Assembly: GCA_942492635.1 (NCBI GenBank)
Contig: CALOFP010000002.1
Span: 1,435,866 to 1,499,865 of the forward strand
DNA from: CALOFP01 sp942492635
GTDB lineage: Bacteria > UBP6 > UBA1177 > CALOFP01
Direction: 5' to 3'
DNA: 64,000 bases
Shown here in pieces: positions 1 to 9,863 of this stretch. Every line of letters starts with the position of its first letter. The first letter of the stretch is position 1. Position numbers and translations under genes: made by a program. The notes under the pieces are model-generated. The model was not told where the DNA came from. It made no database searches and was given only the letters and a program-made list of their open reading frames with translations.

Positions 1-654
1 GTGTGGATAATCGGAGGGCAACCGAGGGATGTTTTATATTCTGAAGATTTTAGAACTTGGAACTATATAAATTTGAGTGAACCCGATTACTATCTAAAAG
101 AACAGTATTACCATACAAGTGTGGTTTTCGACGCTAAAATCTGGTCGATCGGTGGAAGATACTATAAAGATGTGGGTGCAAATGTGAAATATTTTGAAGA
201 AGGGGGTGATTGGACCATGCTCGGAAATATTTCATATCGTTATGGCCACAGCTCTGTCGTCTTTATGGATAGAATCTGGATAATCGGAGGATGGGACGGG
301 AATGTTTACCTCAACGACGTACACACCTTGAGAAAGACAAAAATCAGTCTCGATTTCGACGAAATTTCAGATGGAGAAGTCAATAAAAAATACATTTCTG
401 ACGAAAGGGTAATCGTACTCCCCGACGGTTGTGAAACGGCAACGGTAAGGAGGCTTTCCGAGGGCGGATCAATAATTCTTAATGATGAACTTAAAGGGTC
501 TGAAGCGATAGTGAATAGCGGTGACTCATTAAAGCTGGAAATAACTACAGGAGGATCCGGTGGCCAATATTACAGCGCCGCTGTTGAGGTTTTTTGCGAA
601 GATGTCCATGAAATCGGTAGCTTTGCCGTAAGGACGAAGAAGATTGATTTTTGA
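1..654 (+). CDS. kelch-type surface protein, C-terminal part (cut by window edge)
   Basis: The frame is open from base 1, so this is the 3' end of a longer gene; the GTG at base 1 is only the first codon in view. Residues 1-110 hold kelch-like blades of the form WIIGG...VVF.d.iW.IGG, as in a beta-propeller. Residues 115-217 form one beta-sandwich-like module with the phrase ILNDELKGSEA and a closing GSFAVRTK strand. Both modules recur in the next gene, which starts 87 bases after this stop, so the two are tandem paralogues. By analogy this is a secreted or surface-anchored protein; the N-terminus that would show this lies outside the window. The ligand is unknown. Confidence 0.8.
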   Translation: MWIIGGQPRDVLYSEDFRTWNYINLSEPDYYLKEQYYHTSVVFDAKIWSIGGRYYKDVGANVKYFEEGGDWTMLGNISYRYGHSSVVFMDRIWIIGGWDGNVYLNDVHTLRKTKISLDFDEISDGEVNKKYISDERVIVLPDGCETATVRRLSEGGSIILNDELKGSEAIVNSGDSLKLEITTGGSGGQYYSAAVEVFCEDVHEIGSFAVRTKKIDF

Positions 655-741
655 TCGGCTGTGATCCTGAAATTAAGAGTTTTTAGGGTGTCGGACAGTT
701 TTCGAAGTTCGATGAATTTGAGGTTAAATTCGGAGGTTTAT

Positions 742-3700
742 ATGAAGAAGTCGGCCTCTTTTATAGCGATGTTGCTCATGTTGTTCACCATTTCCTGTGG
801 TGAAAATTCTCGTACGAAAGTGGACCAGAGCGAGTTGTCCGACAGTAGCTCGAACGGTGAGTCGTCGGATGAGGGTTTTTATATTGATGAGGAGAACGAG
901 TGCTCAAATAACGATGATTTCGTGGAAAAGATCGAAAGGGAAGATGATGATTTTGACAGGATTGAAGATTTAAAAACAGTGACGGAAATTCGTGGTTTTG
1001 TTCAGAAAGGACCCTTCAGTGAAGGTGCTCCGGTAACACTGACAGTTTTGAAAAATGATATGGAGCCTGAGGGTCCGATCTATTCAAGTTCTGTGGATGA
1101 TTCTTCAGGCGGTTACAGAATGAAAATCGAAAAATCAGATTTATATGCGGATATTTCGGTAAAGGGACGTTACTTCAATGAGGTTGCTGGTAAAGTTTCA
1201 GAAAAGGAACTGCGGCTAAAGACGGTAACGGACATTCACTTGGATACGATTGTAAATGTCAACCTGCTGACCACCCTTGAAAGCGAAAGAATTGAGTATC
1301 TCGTCAGAAACAAAGGCGTGACATTTGAAGATGCGAGAGAAAAGGCCCAAAGGGAGGTTCTCTCGCTGTTTCATATATATGAAAAGAACCTGAAACCGTC
1401 TCACCTTATGGATATTTCGAGGGGGGAAAACAGCGACACGGTTCTTCTGGCGAGCTCTCTTTTTATGCAGGGCGAAGGTACGGCTGAAGACCTCGATGTG
1501 CTTTTACGGGAAGTTATGGGCGATATAAAAACCGACGGTGTTCTCGATAATAAGTCGGTAAAAGAGAAGATTGTGAAAAATGCCCTTTATGTCTGCAGTA
1601 GAATTGATGAGATCGTTTCGAATCTCAAAAACTACTACAAAGAGAGTGGAAAGAGTTCAGAGATTGCTTCATTTGCAGAATATTGCGATGCGGATGGGGA
1701 CGACATTCCCGATAAGTATGAATTTTCTCTCGACTTCGAGCAGGTTGTAGAAGCCGATCCCAAAAGGAAATACGTTTCCGAGGGCCGGATCGTCGTTTTT
1801 CCGGACACCTATCCCGGAGGAGTTGCAAGAGTTGTGGAAGGAATGGGCACAATCCTTGTTAACGATGAGGATAGGGGTGAAAAAGCAGATCTGAAAAGCG
1901 GAGATGTTCTTAGAGTGGCGATGGTATCGCCGGACGGATTCGGTGAAACAAAAACGGTGAAGATTGAAATATCCTATATGTCCCAGGGAAAGATCTCCGG
2001 GGAATTTTCTGTAACTACAAGATCGGATGAATACTTTACACTCCTTTTCGATCCATTAGTTGACTGTGAAATAGGCAGTGAACAGGTGTCTAACTCTCAG
2101 AGGGTTATTTTACCGCCCAATGTTGAGAAGGCTGCTGCAAAAATTGTAGAGGGTGAAGGAACAATCCTTGTAAATGATGAGATCAGGGGCAGTGAAACGT
2201 ATGTTGAAAACGGTGATCTGGTAAAAATTAAAATAAAGGTGACTTGGGGTAGCTTGACGACCAGAAAAACAAAAATAGCGATAACATTTCTGGATGATAT
2301 CAGAATAGAAGGCTCTTTTTCCGTAAAAGCAAGATCAGAGTACTATTGCGCTCTGCTTTTCGACAGCATATCTGAAGCGGATCTTGATACGGAATATGTC
2401 TCTAACGGACAGGCTGTCGTGCTGTCCGAGAGAATTGAAAAGGCAAAAGTGGTACTGGGATACGGAAAAGGATCTATTCTTGTGAATGATGCGGATGAGG
2501 GTTCTGAAGCCGACGTGAAGAATGGAGATATCGTAAAGATAAAAACAAGATCCCCAAAAAGGCACGATGAAAAATGGGGGACAACCGTTTCGATAAAATA
2601 TGGATCGGCAACAGTGGGTGGAGGAAAATTTGATGTGAGAACCAGGAGAGAGACCTACTTTAAACTGGACTTTGACAATGTTGAGAATGCCGAACCGGGT
2701 AAAATTTATACATCAAACTCCCAGACTGTGATTTTGCCGGACAACATTCCGTCTGCTCAGATTTACAACGTTTTGGGTAACGGTACAATCCTTGTGAACG
2801 ATGTGGAAGTGGCGGAAAACAGCACGGTAAAAAACGGAGACCTAGTAAAGATCAGGCTGAGGGCATCCGAAAGTTTCAATGAGAGTCAATCCATGGCAAT
2901 CGAGATAGGTTACATGGGAAATGTAAAGGTGTCGGGATCCTACTCCATCAGAACGGCGGAAGAAAAATGTACGGAAATAAAATTTAAAAATGTGGCGAAT
3001 GCCGATTTAAACAGAGATTACACATCCGATCCATATACGATAGTGTTGCCCGACAACCTTGCAGAGGCTCCGATGAAAATTAGTGAGGGTGCCGGTTCGA
3101 TTTTGGTCAATGACCAGGTTCGAGGCAGTGAAACAACAGTGAGAAGCGGTGATGTAGTAAGACTTCAAGTAACAACAGGCGATGAGTGGGGATTTTCATA
3201 TTCTGCAACCGTGAGAATTACGTTTTCATTTTCAAGTTATATGAAGGGGCTGTTCAGCGCCACAACATCCCCATACGGATTTTCGAGGGCGACTGAATCT
3301 GCTCCGTTTTCAGCAAGGTTCGGTCATTCGACACTTGTCTTCAAGGATAAGCTCTGGGTAATAGGAGGACATGATTCAAACGGAAACGATAAAAACGATG
3401 TGTGGTACTCAGAGGACGGTCTTTTGTGGAAAGAGGCAACCTCTTCTGCCGCCTTTCCGGAGAGATTCAATCACTCCTCAGTTGTTTTCGATAACAAGAT
3501 GTGGGTGATAGGCGGAGCCAGAGCGAGAGATGGTGAATACGCTTATCACCGATTTCGTGACGTATGGTACTCGGAAGATGGTGTCAATTGGGATGTTGCG
3601 ACGGCTTCAGCACCGTTTTCATGGAGACAAAACCACACGAGTGTTGTTTTTGACGGAAAAATATGGGTTATCGGCGGGGTAGGTCAAAGTTTTTTCCGTG

Positions 3701-5325
3701 ATGTCTGGTACTCTGAAAACGGTTCTCATTGGGTAAAGTCAGTAAATGATACGGGATTTTACGCACAAAGGGACCATTGCAGTTTTGTTTTCGACGACAA
3801 GATGTGGATTGTTGCAGCATATCCCTATGAGATGAGCGGCAATAAATATAGTACGGTCGGGTATTCATCGGATGGCGTCTCATGGACTGAGGGAACAAGA
3901 ACCGCGCCGTTTTTGCGAAGGGTGGGACTCTCCTGCCTGGTGTTTGACAAAAGGATGTGGGTAATCGGTGAACGGGACTTCTACGGTTATTCATCCGATG
4001 TCTGGTATTCGAAGGATGGTGTGAATTGGGTTGAATTCTTGTCCGATCCCGGTTTCTCGGGAAGAAGATATTTTACAACCGCAGTCTTCAAAGACAGACT
4101 CTGGATTATCGGTGGGTTGAATGTTAATGCAGATAAGCCGTTGAACGACATCTGGTATTCGAATAAGGCCTTGTTTGATCTTCCATTTGAAAAGATCGAA
4201 AAAGCAGAGCTGAACTCAACATATCTTTCCAAAGAAATTGAAATAAAACTCCCGGAAGGAACGGATAGTGCGGAAGCGAAAATCCAAACTGAAAGCGGCA
4301 TCATATTGGTAAACGGTGCAAAAAAGGGCACCGAAACAAATATTAAGGATGGCGATATTGTCAGACTTGAGCTGAAAACCGGCTGGAAATGGAACTACAG
4401 ATACAGTGCGGCGCTGAAGGTTTCCTATTCTGACAGGTCTGTTTCAGGTGAATTTGTAGTTGAAACAAAGAACCTTGTTGTTTGTAAGGATCCCGGGAGC
4501 CAACAGTTTTCAGGAAGGGATGACCACACGAGCGTGGTTTTCAAAGGCAAGATGTGGATTATCGGTGGCTACGATGAAAAAGCGAGAAACGATGTCTGGT
4601 CCTCTACTGACGGAAGAACCTGGGAAAAGGTAACTGAATCTGCCGAATTCAGCCCGAGATACGGACATTCATCTGTCGTTTTCGATGAAAAAATGTGGGT
4701 CATCGGAGGCGAGAGTGATGGTAAGAAAAACGATGTGTGGTATTCGGAGAATGGAAAGACTTGGATTCTTAAGAGCGATTCGGCACCCTTCTATAAGAGG
4801 AAACATCACGTCACTCTGGCTTTCGACAACAAACTGTGGGTTATCGGTGGAGACAGCGGAAACAAGAAGAACGATGTGTGGTACACCGAAGACGGAACAA
4901 CTTGGATAGAAGCCACATCCGCAGCAGGCTTTTCGGCCAGATCGAATCATACAGCCGTTGTTTTCGATAACAGAATGTGGGTAATAGGCGGTGCTGACGG
5001 ATCGATGAAAAACGATGTGTGGCATTCCGAAGACGGAATTACCTGGATAGAGGCCAAGGACTCGGCAGCTTTTTCACCGAGAAGTGGACACAGCAGTGCT
5101 GTCTACAGCGGAAAAATGTGGGTAGTCGGAGGCGTGGGTCAAAGCGACCTGTGGTACTCGAAAAACGGAATGGAATGGCATGAGGTAAAATCAGAAAACT
5201 CTTTTGGTAACATATCGAACCACACAAGCCTTGTGTTTAATGGAAAACTGTGGATCATGGGCGGGTATAACGGTGAGAACCGCACCAATGAAATATGGTA
5301 CACAGAGCCGGAATCGCTTCAGTAA
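742..5325 (+). CDS. large kelch/beta-module lipoprotein (1527 aa)
   Basis: The open frame begins at 661, but ATG 742 is chosen because CGGAGGT lies 5 bases upstream and it starts a typical lipoprotein signal (basic start, hydrophobic core, ISC with Cys19). An acidic Ser/Asp/Glu linker follows to about residue 85. Next is a domain opening with GFVQKGPFSEGAPV, a phrase I associate with surface lipoproteins, then a helical region to about 315. Five beta modules of about 105 residues occupy roughly 316-845, each with an ILVND(E)..G.E...k.GD core. Six kelch-like repeats (about 846-1140), a sixth beta module (about 1143-1245) and six more kelch repeats (1249-1527) follow. The repeats carry VVFD.kMWVIGG and NDVWYSEDG. 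I infer an outer-membrane-anchored beta-propeller protein for binding or adhesion. No catalytic motif is seen. Confidence 0.88.
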   Translation: MKKSASFIAMLLMLFTISCGENSRTKVDQSELSDSSSNGESSDEGFYIDEENECSNNDDFVEKIEREDDDFDRIEDLKTVTEIRGFVQKGPFSEGAPVTLTVLKNDMEPEGPIYSSSVDDSSGGYRMKIEKSDLYADISVKGRYFNEVAGKVSEKELRLKTVTDIHLDTIVNVNLLTTLESERIEYLVRNKGVTFEDAREKAQREVLSLFHIYEKNLKPSHLMDISRGENSDTVLLASSLFMQGEGTAEDLDVLLREVMGDIKTDGVLDNKSVKEKIVKNALYVCSRIDEIVSNLKNYYKESGKSSEIASFAEYCDADGDDIPDKYEFSLDFEQVVEADPKRKYVSEGRIVVFPDTYPGGVARVVEGMGTILVNDEDRGEKADLKSGDVLRVAMVSPDGFGETKTVKIEISYMSQGKISGEFSVTTRSDEYFTLLFDPLVDCEIGSEQVSNSQRVILPPNVEKAAAKIVEGEGTILVNDEIRGSETYVENGDLVKIKIKVTWGSLTTRKTKIAITFLDDIRIEGSFSVKARSEYYCALLFDSISEADLDTEYVSNGQAVVLSERIEKAKVVLGYGKGSILVNDADEGSEADVKNGDIVKIKTRSPKRHDEKWGTTVSIKYGSATVGGGKFDVRTRRETYFKLDFDNVENAEPGKIYTSNSQTVILPDNIPSAQIYNVLGNGTILVNDVEVAENSTVKNGDLVKIRLRASESFNESQSMAIEIGYMGNVKVSGSYSIRTAEEKCTEIKFKNVANADLNRDYTSDPYTIVLPDNLAEAPMKISEGAGSILVNDQVRGSETTVRSGDVVRLQVTTGDEWGFSYSATVRITFSFSSYMKGLFSATTSPYGFSRATESAPFSARFGHSTLVFKDKLWVIGGHDSNGNDKNDVWYSEDGLLWKEATSSAAFPERFNHSSVVFDNKMWVIGGARARDGEYAYHRFRDVWYSEDGVNWDVATASAPFSWRQNHTSVVFDGKIWVIGGVGQSFFRDVWYSENGSHWVKSVNDTGFYAQRDHCSFVFDDKMWIVAAYPYEMSGNKYSTVGYSSDGVSWTEGTRTAPFLRRVGLSCLVFDKRMWVIGERDFYGYSSDVWYSKDGVNWVEFLSDPGFSGRRYFTTAVFKDRLWIIGGLNVNADKPLNDIWYSNKALFDLPFEKIEKAELNSTYLSKEIEIKLPEGTDSAEAKIQTESGIILVNGAKKGTETNIKDGDIVRLELKTGWKWNYRYSAALKVSYSDRSVSGEFVVETKNLVVCKDPGSQQFSGRDDHTSVVFKGKMWIIGGYDEKARNDVWSSTDGRTWEKVTESAEFSPRYGHSSVVFDEKMWVIGGESDGKKNDVWYSENGKTWILKSDSAPFYKRKHHVTLAFDNKLWVIGGDSGNKKNDVWYTEDGTTWIEATSAAGFSARSNHTAVVFDNRMWVIGGADGSMKNDVWHSEDGITWIEAKDSAAFSPRSGHSSAVYSGKMWVVGGVGQSDLWYSKNGMEWHEVKSENSFGNISNHTSLVFNGKLWIMGGYNGENRTNEIWYTEPESLQ

Positions 5326-5983
5326 AAAATCGGACCACGAAATCCTAGCCGACTCCGATCACAAATCCTCTACATTGAAAAATGGTAAAACGCCCGTAGG
5401 AAAATCAATAGGCTTTCTGATGTCTTTATTCGCAGAGACAATTTAACTATCGGTAATATCCATAACACAACAGTGGGAGTGTTGCACTTGTTTAACGGAG
5501 AGTAAAATTAATAGATCGGAAACACACACTCTATTTTCCTGGAGCAAATAGGAGAAAAGTTTACGTGAAACGGATTCCGGGTAATAAGGAAACGTAGGAG
5601 GGACATTATAAGTAAAAATTCTAAAGATTGCAGGTTAGCAGAACCTGTAAAGTCTTTTCCAATTCAGATCGAGTTCTGATTCTCACAGCAAACGAATAAT
5701 CTGGCCAACCCAACCGTCAAAATCATGCGAAAATAAATATCACAGCTTTAAGAGCGACTCTATTTGAGAAATTTAAAATGCGGGGAGAGAAATACCGGTT
5801 GCTTGGACAGGAATATTCTGTTTTTGACATCTGCACAGCAGCTATTTTCAAAACAATCATTAATATCGTGTTTTTTATATTGGATGAATCGGGCGATATG
5901 ATTTTTTTCAGGTTCAATTGAAACAGTATCTGGAAATTTTTTATTTATGAAGATTTCAAGCAAAAACGTCTAACGCTCATTTT
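5326..5983. other. intergenic region, no gene recognised
   Basis: About 660 AT-rich bases lie between the kelch lipoprotein and the convergent MFS gene. Short overlapping ORFs on the minus strand (5723-5963) lack a ribosome binding site and a recognisable product. I see no clear terminator hairpin with a T tract. Confidence 0.5.
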
Positions 5984-7159
5984 TTACTGAGTTATCTCCC
6001 TTCTTTTGGTGAAGGAATTGATTTTCATGATCGCGGGAATGGAGAGAAACGGGGTAATGGAGATCACCCAGTAGGTTTTTTCGAGAGTGAAGATGTCGCC
6101 GAGGACTCCGAGTCCGAGGACGGCGAGGGATTGGAGAAAGAAGCTGAGGGTCATGTAGATGCTGTTGACGAATGCGGGACTCTCTTTTCCCTCCTCCTGG
6201 ACTATCGCGAGTATGACGGGGCCTGTCGCAAAGAGTACGAATCCGAGGGGGATGAGCGTCATGGTGGCGAGAAATCCGTCGAGGGAGAGAAACAGCCACA
6301 TGAGAAGCGGTGTGGCGAGGGCGACGATGTAGAGTGTTTTCACTTTACCGATTCTGTCGGAGAGAATTCCCCAGAGGAATGTACCTGCGGCTCCGGCTCC
6401 CTGAATTACCGCAAGGGAAATTCCCGCCGATACGAGATCGGTTCCCGAACTGGTCAGGTAGGTCGGAAGGAACGTTGTCACCGCCCCTTTGAGCAGTCCG
6501 CGGAAGAGTGAGAAGAATCCGAGGGCAATGAAAAAGGGTAAAAACTTTTTCATAATACCTTTTACATTATTCTGCGGTCTTTTCTTTTTTGAAAATGTAG
6601 CTGAAACCGATTCCTTTCGCAGTTTGAAGAATAGAAAAATCGATGTAATTAATCCTAACGGAATAAGGATCCATGTCTTGCCAAGTCCGAAATTTGAAAC
6701 AACGAAGAGAATGATCAGGGGGCTGAGAGTTCTGGCCGCCTCGCCGCCGGTCATGTAGAAGCTCATGCCGGTACCGGTTCTCTCTCCGGAGTAATGACGC
6801 ATCACCACAGGTCCGGGAACGTGGAAAAAGCTTGAGCCGATTCCCATGAGAATCAGGAGAAAGAGAAGGGTTGCATAGTTGGGGGCAACACCTAAAAGGC
6901 TCATTGCGATTGCGGTTATGGTCGGCGCGGAGATGAGGAAAAAGTTGAATCCCAGACGGTCGGCGAGAAGGCCGATGAAGGGATTCAGCAGGGACGGAAG
7001 TCTTCCCCCGACGGAAAGAAGCCCGGCTAGAGAGTAGGAGATAGAGAGTTTTTCAATAAGAAGAGGGAGCAGGGGCGATAGGAAGGAGGTGTAGATGTCG
7101 TGCATGAAATGTGCGAAACTGAAAAACAGCACATTTGACAGTTGAAAACGTTTTTTCAT
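5984..7159 (-). CDS. MFS transporter, fosmidomycin-resistance (Fsr)-like
   Basis: A 391-aa inner-membrane protein with about 12 hydrophobic segments. The N-terminus has the phrase FAHFMHDIYTSFLSPLLPLL, which matches the H-D-x-Y...PLLP opening of Fsr-type major facilitator exporters. The loop GLLADRLGF between TM2 and TM3 is an MFS motif-A variant, and its counterpart GILSDRIGK lies in the second half. This supports proton-driven efflux of a small molecule; the substrate is not deducible. The start is ATG 7159, with TGGAG a few bases upstream on the minus strand. It is monocistronic and convergent with the preceding lipoprotein gene. Confidence 0.85.
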   Translation of the reverse strand: MKKRFQLSNVLFFSFAHFMHDIYTSFLSPLLPLLIEKLSISYSLAGLLSVGGRLPSLLNPFIGLLADRLGFNFFLISAPTITAIAMSLLGVAPNYATLLFLLILMGIGSSFFHVPGPVVMRHYSGERTGTGMSFYMTGGEAARTLSPLIILFVVSNFGLGKTWILIPLGLITSIFLFFKLRKESVSATFSKKKRPQNNVKGIMKKFLPFFIALGFFSLFRGLLKGAVTTFLPTYLTSSGTDLVSAGISLAVIQGAGAAGTFLWGILSDRIGKVKTLYIVALATPLLMWLFLSLDGFLATMTLIPLGFVLFATGPVILAIVQEEGKESPAFVNSIYMTLSFFLQSLAVLGLGVLGDIFTLEKTYWVISITPFLSIPAIMKINSFTKRREITQ

Positions 7160-7247
7160 AGTAACTCCATAAAACAGTATCGCTATAGTGCTAACGGAAA
7201 AAAAAACAAAGTAAAGAAAACAGCCACGAAAAACAGCGAAAGTTGAA

Positions 7248-7390
7248 AGATTTAACCACGAACCACGCGAACAATTGCGAACAGGGAGAAAGATTTAACC
7301 ACGAACCACGCGAACAATCGCGAACAGGGAGAAAGATTTAACCACGAACCACGCGAACAATCGCGAACAGGGAAAAAGATTGGACCGCGA
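7248..7390. repeat. 43-bp tandem repeat, three copies plus a partial fourth
   Basis: Units start at 7248, 7291 and 7334 with an exact 43-bp period; a degenerate fourth start lies at 7377. Each unit contains TTAACCACGAACCACGCGAA, then CAATCGCGAACAGGGA (first copy ATTGCG). Copies differ by only one or two bases. They lie upstream of both the leftward MFS gene and the rightward amidohydrolase gene. The rest of 7160-7721 is AT-rich with no supportable gene. CCACGAAC-type repeats are, from memory, common dispersed elements in environmental genomes. A role as terminator or binding array is not established. Confidence 0.85.
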
Positions 7391-7721
7391 AAAATTCGGT
7401 TGTTAACTACATTGGTAAAATGGTGATGTCGGTATTTTAAGGAGTAGGGGGCAATCCTTGGTCTTCTTCCGTTCGTGTATGTTTACGGCTGATAGTTTTC
7501 TTTTCTGTAAAGAAAAACACCGTCCCAAGCTGTTGTTCGGGTGTTCGATAATGTTAAGTCTCGAATTTGTTTTCTTTTTCCCCTTTTCGCGGTTTTTGGT
7601 GTTTTGATGGTTGATTTTCTGCGTTTTTCTCTGCAATCTAATTCTTTTCAATTTTTTCGTGGTTGGATTTGACAAACATGTTCGATTTGGATAAACTCCA
7701 TCCAAAATGGAGGTCTTTAGG

Positions 7722-8858
7722 ATGAATAAAAAGAAGCTTTTTTCGTTGAGAGAAACACTTCACAGAAATCCGGAAACGGCATTTAACGAGTTTAAAACAC
7801 AGGAGATTCTCCTTAATTTTATCAGTGAGACGATTGAGGGCAAGTCCGGCTTTGTTTTAAAAAAGCCTTTTAAGACGTCTGTCGTTATTGAATACAGGGG
7901 AGCGGTTAACGCTCCCTTTTTTTTGTTCAGGGCGGACATGGACGCGCTTTCGATACGGGAGCCGGAGTGTAATCCTGTTGTCTCGACTAACGGGAATATG
8001 CACGCGTGCGGTCACGATATTCACATGACGGTGTTGTGCGGTCTTCTGGCTCACGTTGCCGAAACTCTTCCGGAAAAGAACATTCTCTTCCTCTTCCAGC
8101 CCGGAGAGGAGGGTGCCGGCGGCGCAAAGATGATGCTTGAGCAGGGGATTTTCGACCAATACGACATCTCAAGGGCTTTCGCTCTTCATGTTACGGATGA
8201 TTACATGCTGGGCGAGGTGGCAAGCAATTCGAGTGTTCTTTTTGCCATGCCGAGGGAGGTGGACATAACTTTCGAGGGAAAATCTTCACACGCCGCTTTC
8301 CCCCAGAGGGGCAACGACGCCATTTCGATGGCCGCCCACTTCCTGGCGACGGTTAATCTGGCAATTGCAAAAGGTACCGATCCTATGAAGCCGTACCTTT
8401 TCCATACGGGAAAGATTGAGGGCGGAGACGCGAGAAATATCGCTGCATCCTGCTGCAATCTCTACGGAACTATGCGGGCTCTCGATGTGGAGACAATGGA
8501 GACCGGCTGCGAAATCGTAAGAAGGCATGTGGAATCCTCGGCTGAGCTTTTCGGTGGAAAGGGCGAGCTGAAGATTCTAGGAGAGTTCATTCCGGTGAAA
8601 AATTCTCCGGATCTCTATTCGACCTTTAATAAATGCGCCGAATCAACGGGTCTCAGGACGGTTGAGGCTCCCACAAAGCTGGTGGGGGAGGATTTCGGTT
8701 TCTTTTCGCAGAGGTATCCGTCCCTCATGTTCTGGCTTGGAACACGAAAAGAGGATGAAGAAGGAATTTCACTTCACAATCCCAAATATTATCCGGGGGA
8801 TAGTGTAATTTCTCTGGGGGTTGAAATGATGGCTTCACTGCTCTCGGAGTGTTGGTGA
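7722..8858 (+). CDS. M20-family amidohydrolase (N-acyl-amino-acid/hippurate hydrolase type)
   Basis: A 378-aa dimetal peptidase-family hydrolase. ATG 7722 is preferred over the in-frame ATG 7707 because GGAGG at 7709-7713 sits 8 bases before it. Motifs are FRADMDALSI (residues 69-78), HACGHDIHM with Cys96 and His98, FQPGEEG with Glu129/Glu130, ALHVTDD with His156, and a C-terminal SLHNPKYYPGD with the last metal ligand His. This order is that of AmhX/IAA-amino-acid hydrolase/hippuricase enzymes, which release the acyl group from N-acyl amino acids. The protein is cytoplasmic with no signal peptide. The exact substrate cannot be told. It lies upstream of the pyr genes in the same direction with a 73-base gap. 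Confidence 0.9.
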   Translation: MNKKKLFSLRETLHRNPETAFNEFKTQEILLNFISETIEGKSGFVLKKPFKTSVVIEYRGAVNAPFFLFRADMDALSIREPECNPVVSTNGNMHACGHDIHMTVLCGLLAHVAETLPEKNILFLFQPGEEGAGGAKMMLEQGIFDQYDISRAFALHVTDDYMLGEVASNSSVLFAMPREVDITFEGKSSHAAFPQRGNDAISMAAHFLATVNLAIAKGTDPMKPYLFHTGKIEGGDARNIAASCCNLYGTMRALDVETMETGCEIVRRHVESSAELFGGKGELKILGEFIPVKNSPDLYSTFNKCAESTGLRTVEAPTKLVGEDFGFFSQRYPSLMFWLGTRKEDEEGISLHNPKYYPGDSVISLGVEMMASLLSECW

Positions 8859-8931
8859 ATGAGTATTATTTTTTTGACTTCAGACGTTATTTTTGATAGA
8901 ACAAGGCTATGTCAATTATTAAGGTGAAATC

Positions 8932-9270
8932 GTGAACTTTAAAAACATCCTTAAAATTGCTGTATTTGTATTAATTGTCTATGTGGGGGTGGAGTACGCC
9001 CTGCCACACTATCGTCGATATTCTCTTTCGATCGATATGAAGGTGATGGCCAACTTCGCCCTGAAAAACGACGAGGATCTTACAAAGCAGAAGATACGCA
9101 TGATTCTAAAAGAAAACGAATGGAAATTCGAACCCGATGATTTCTTTATCCGCCGAGAGGAGGGCAGAGTCTCCATCTCAATCGAATATACCGATGAGGT
9201 TGTGCTGTTCGGCCGTCCGGTGGATACACTCGATTTTAATCTGGTAGTTACTTCAAAAGAGAAGTACTGA
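8932..9270 (+). CDS. small membrane-anchored protein of unknown function
   Basis: A 112-aa protein from a GTG start preceded by AAGGTG. Residues 7-25 form one hydrophobic segment and the rest is predicted outside the membrane, with charged helix and beta strands ending DTLDFNLVVTSK. It resembles in layout the short DUF4845-like single-span proteins, but I do not claim that family. It ends 20 bases before pyrR and probably belongs to the same transcript. Confidence 0.7.
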   Translation: MNFKNILKIAVFVLIVYVGVEYALPHYRRYSLSIDMKVMANFALKNDEDLTKQKIRMILKENEWKFEPDDFFIRREEGRVSISIEYTDEVVLFGRPVDTLDFNLVVTSKEKY

Positions 9271-9290
9271 AACAGTGCAGGAGGTAGTAC

Positions 9291-9845
9291 TTGAAGAGAA
9301 AGGGGATCAAGATCAAGGAGGTCCTGCTCGGACCGTCCGAGATGGAAAAAACCATCAACAGGTTGGTCAGCGAGCTGATTGAAAAGGTTGGTGAAAGGAA
9401 GAATGTCGCGATCGTGGGCATCAGAACCCGCGGCGAGTATATTGCAAAGAGAATTGTTAAAAAAATCAAGGAGATTGAGAATGTCGACGTAACTTCGGGA
9501 ACTGTCGACATTACACTCTACAGGGATGATTTTTTCAAGAGTCTCGCATCCCCGAAAATCGGACCGAGCGACTTCAGTTTCGATGTCGACGACTACCACA
9601 TAGTGCTGGTGGATGATGTGCTCTATTCTGGCCGTACCGTTCGCGCCGCCATAGATGCGATAATGGACTACGGTCGTCCCAAATCCATCATGCTCGCCGC
9701 TCTTGTAGATCGCGGGCACAGGGAACTTCCGATTCAACCCGACTTTGTAGGAAAGGTTGTCCCCACAACAACGGAAGAGGCTGTCGCCGTCTATCTCGAG
9801 GAGACCGACGGAGAGGACAAGGTTGTACTTGGAGTTAAAGGTTAA
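9291..9845 (+). CDS. pyrR: PyrR-type uracil phosphoribosyltransferase / pyr regulator
   Basis: A 184-aa phosphoribosyltransferase-fold protein. The PRPP-binding signature is VLVDDVLYSGRTVRAAIDA, and VDRGHRELPIQPDFVGK near the C-terminus is characteristic of PyrR. PyrR converts uracil and PRPP to UMP and in many bacteria binds pyr mRNA to control attenuation. The start is TTG 9291, chosen because CAGGAGGT lies just upstream and no ATG or GTG is better placed. It is followed 18 bases later by pyrB. I could not find a convincing PyrR-binding anti-antiterminator upstream, so the regulatory role is family knowledge only. Confidence 0.93.
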   Translation: MKRKGIKIKEVLLGPSEMEKTINRLVSELIEKVGERKNVAIVGIRTRGEYIAKRIVKKIKEIENVDVTSGTVDITLYRDDFFKSLASPKIGPSDFSFDVDDYHIVLVDDVLYSGRTVRAAIDAIMDYGRPKSIMLAALVDRGHRELPIQPDFVGKVVPTTTEEAVAVYLEETDGEDKVVLGVKG

Positions 9846-9863
9846 GAGAGGAGAGATAAGGGT

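Noticed and set aside
7248..7390. CRISPR array
   Set aside because: The units are contiguous with no unique spacers between them and no cas genes are present. The 344-bp array is excluded for the same reason.
7403..7705. 100-aa minus-strand frame before the amidohydrolase
   Set aside because: Low-complexity Lys/Asn-rich product from AT-rich intergenic DNA, no ribosome binding site, no recognisable motif.
8859..9290. PyrR-responsive attenuator
   Set aside because: I found no convincing binding-loop consensus or alternative terminator upstream of the pyr genes.
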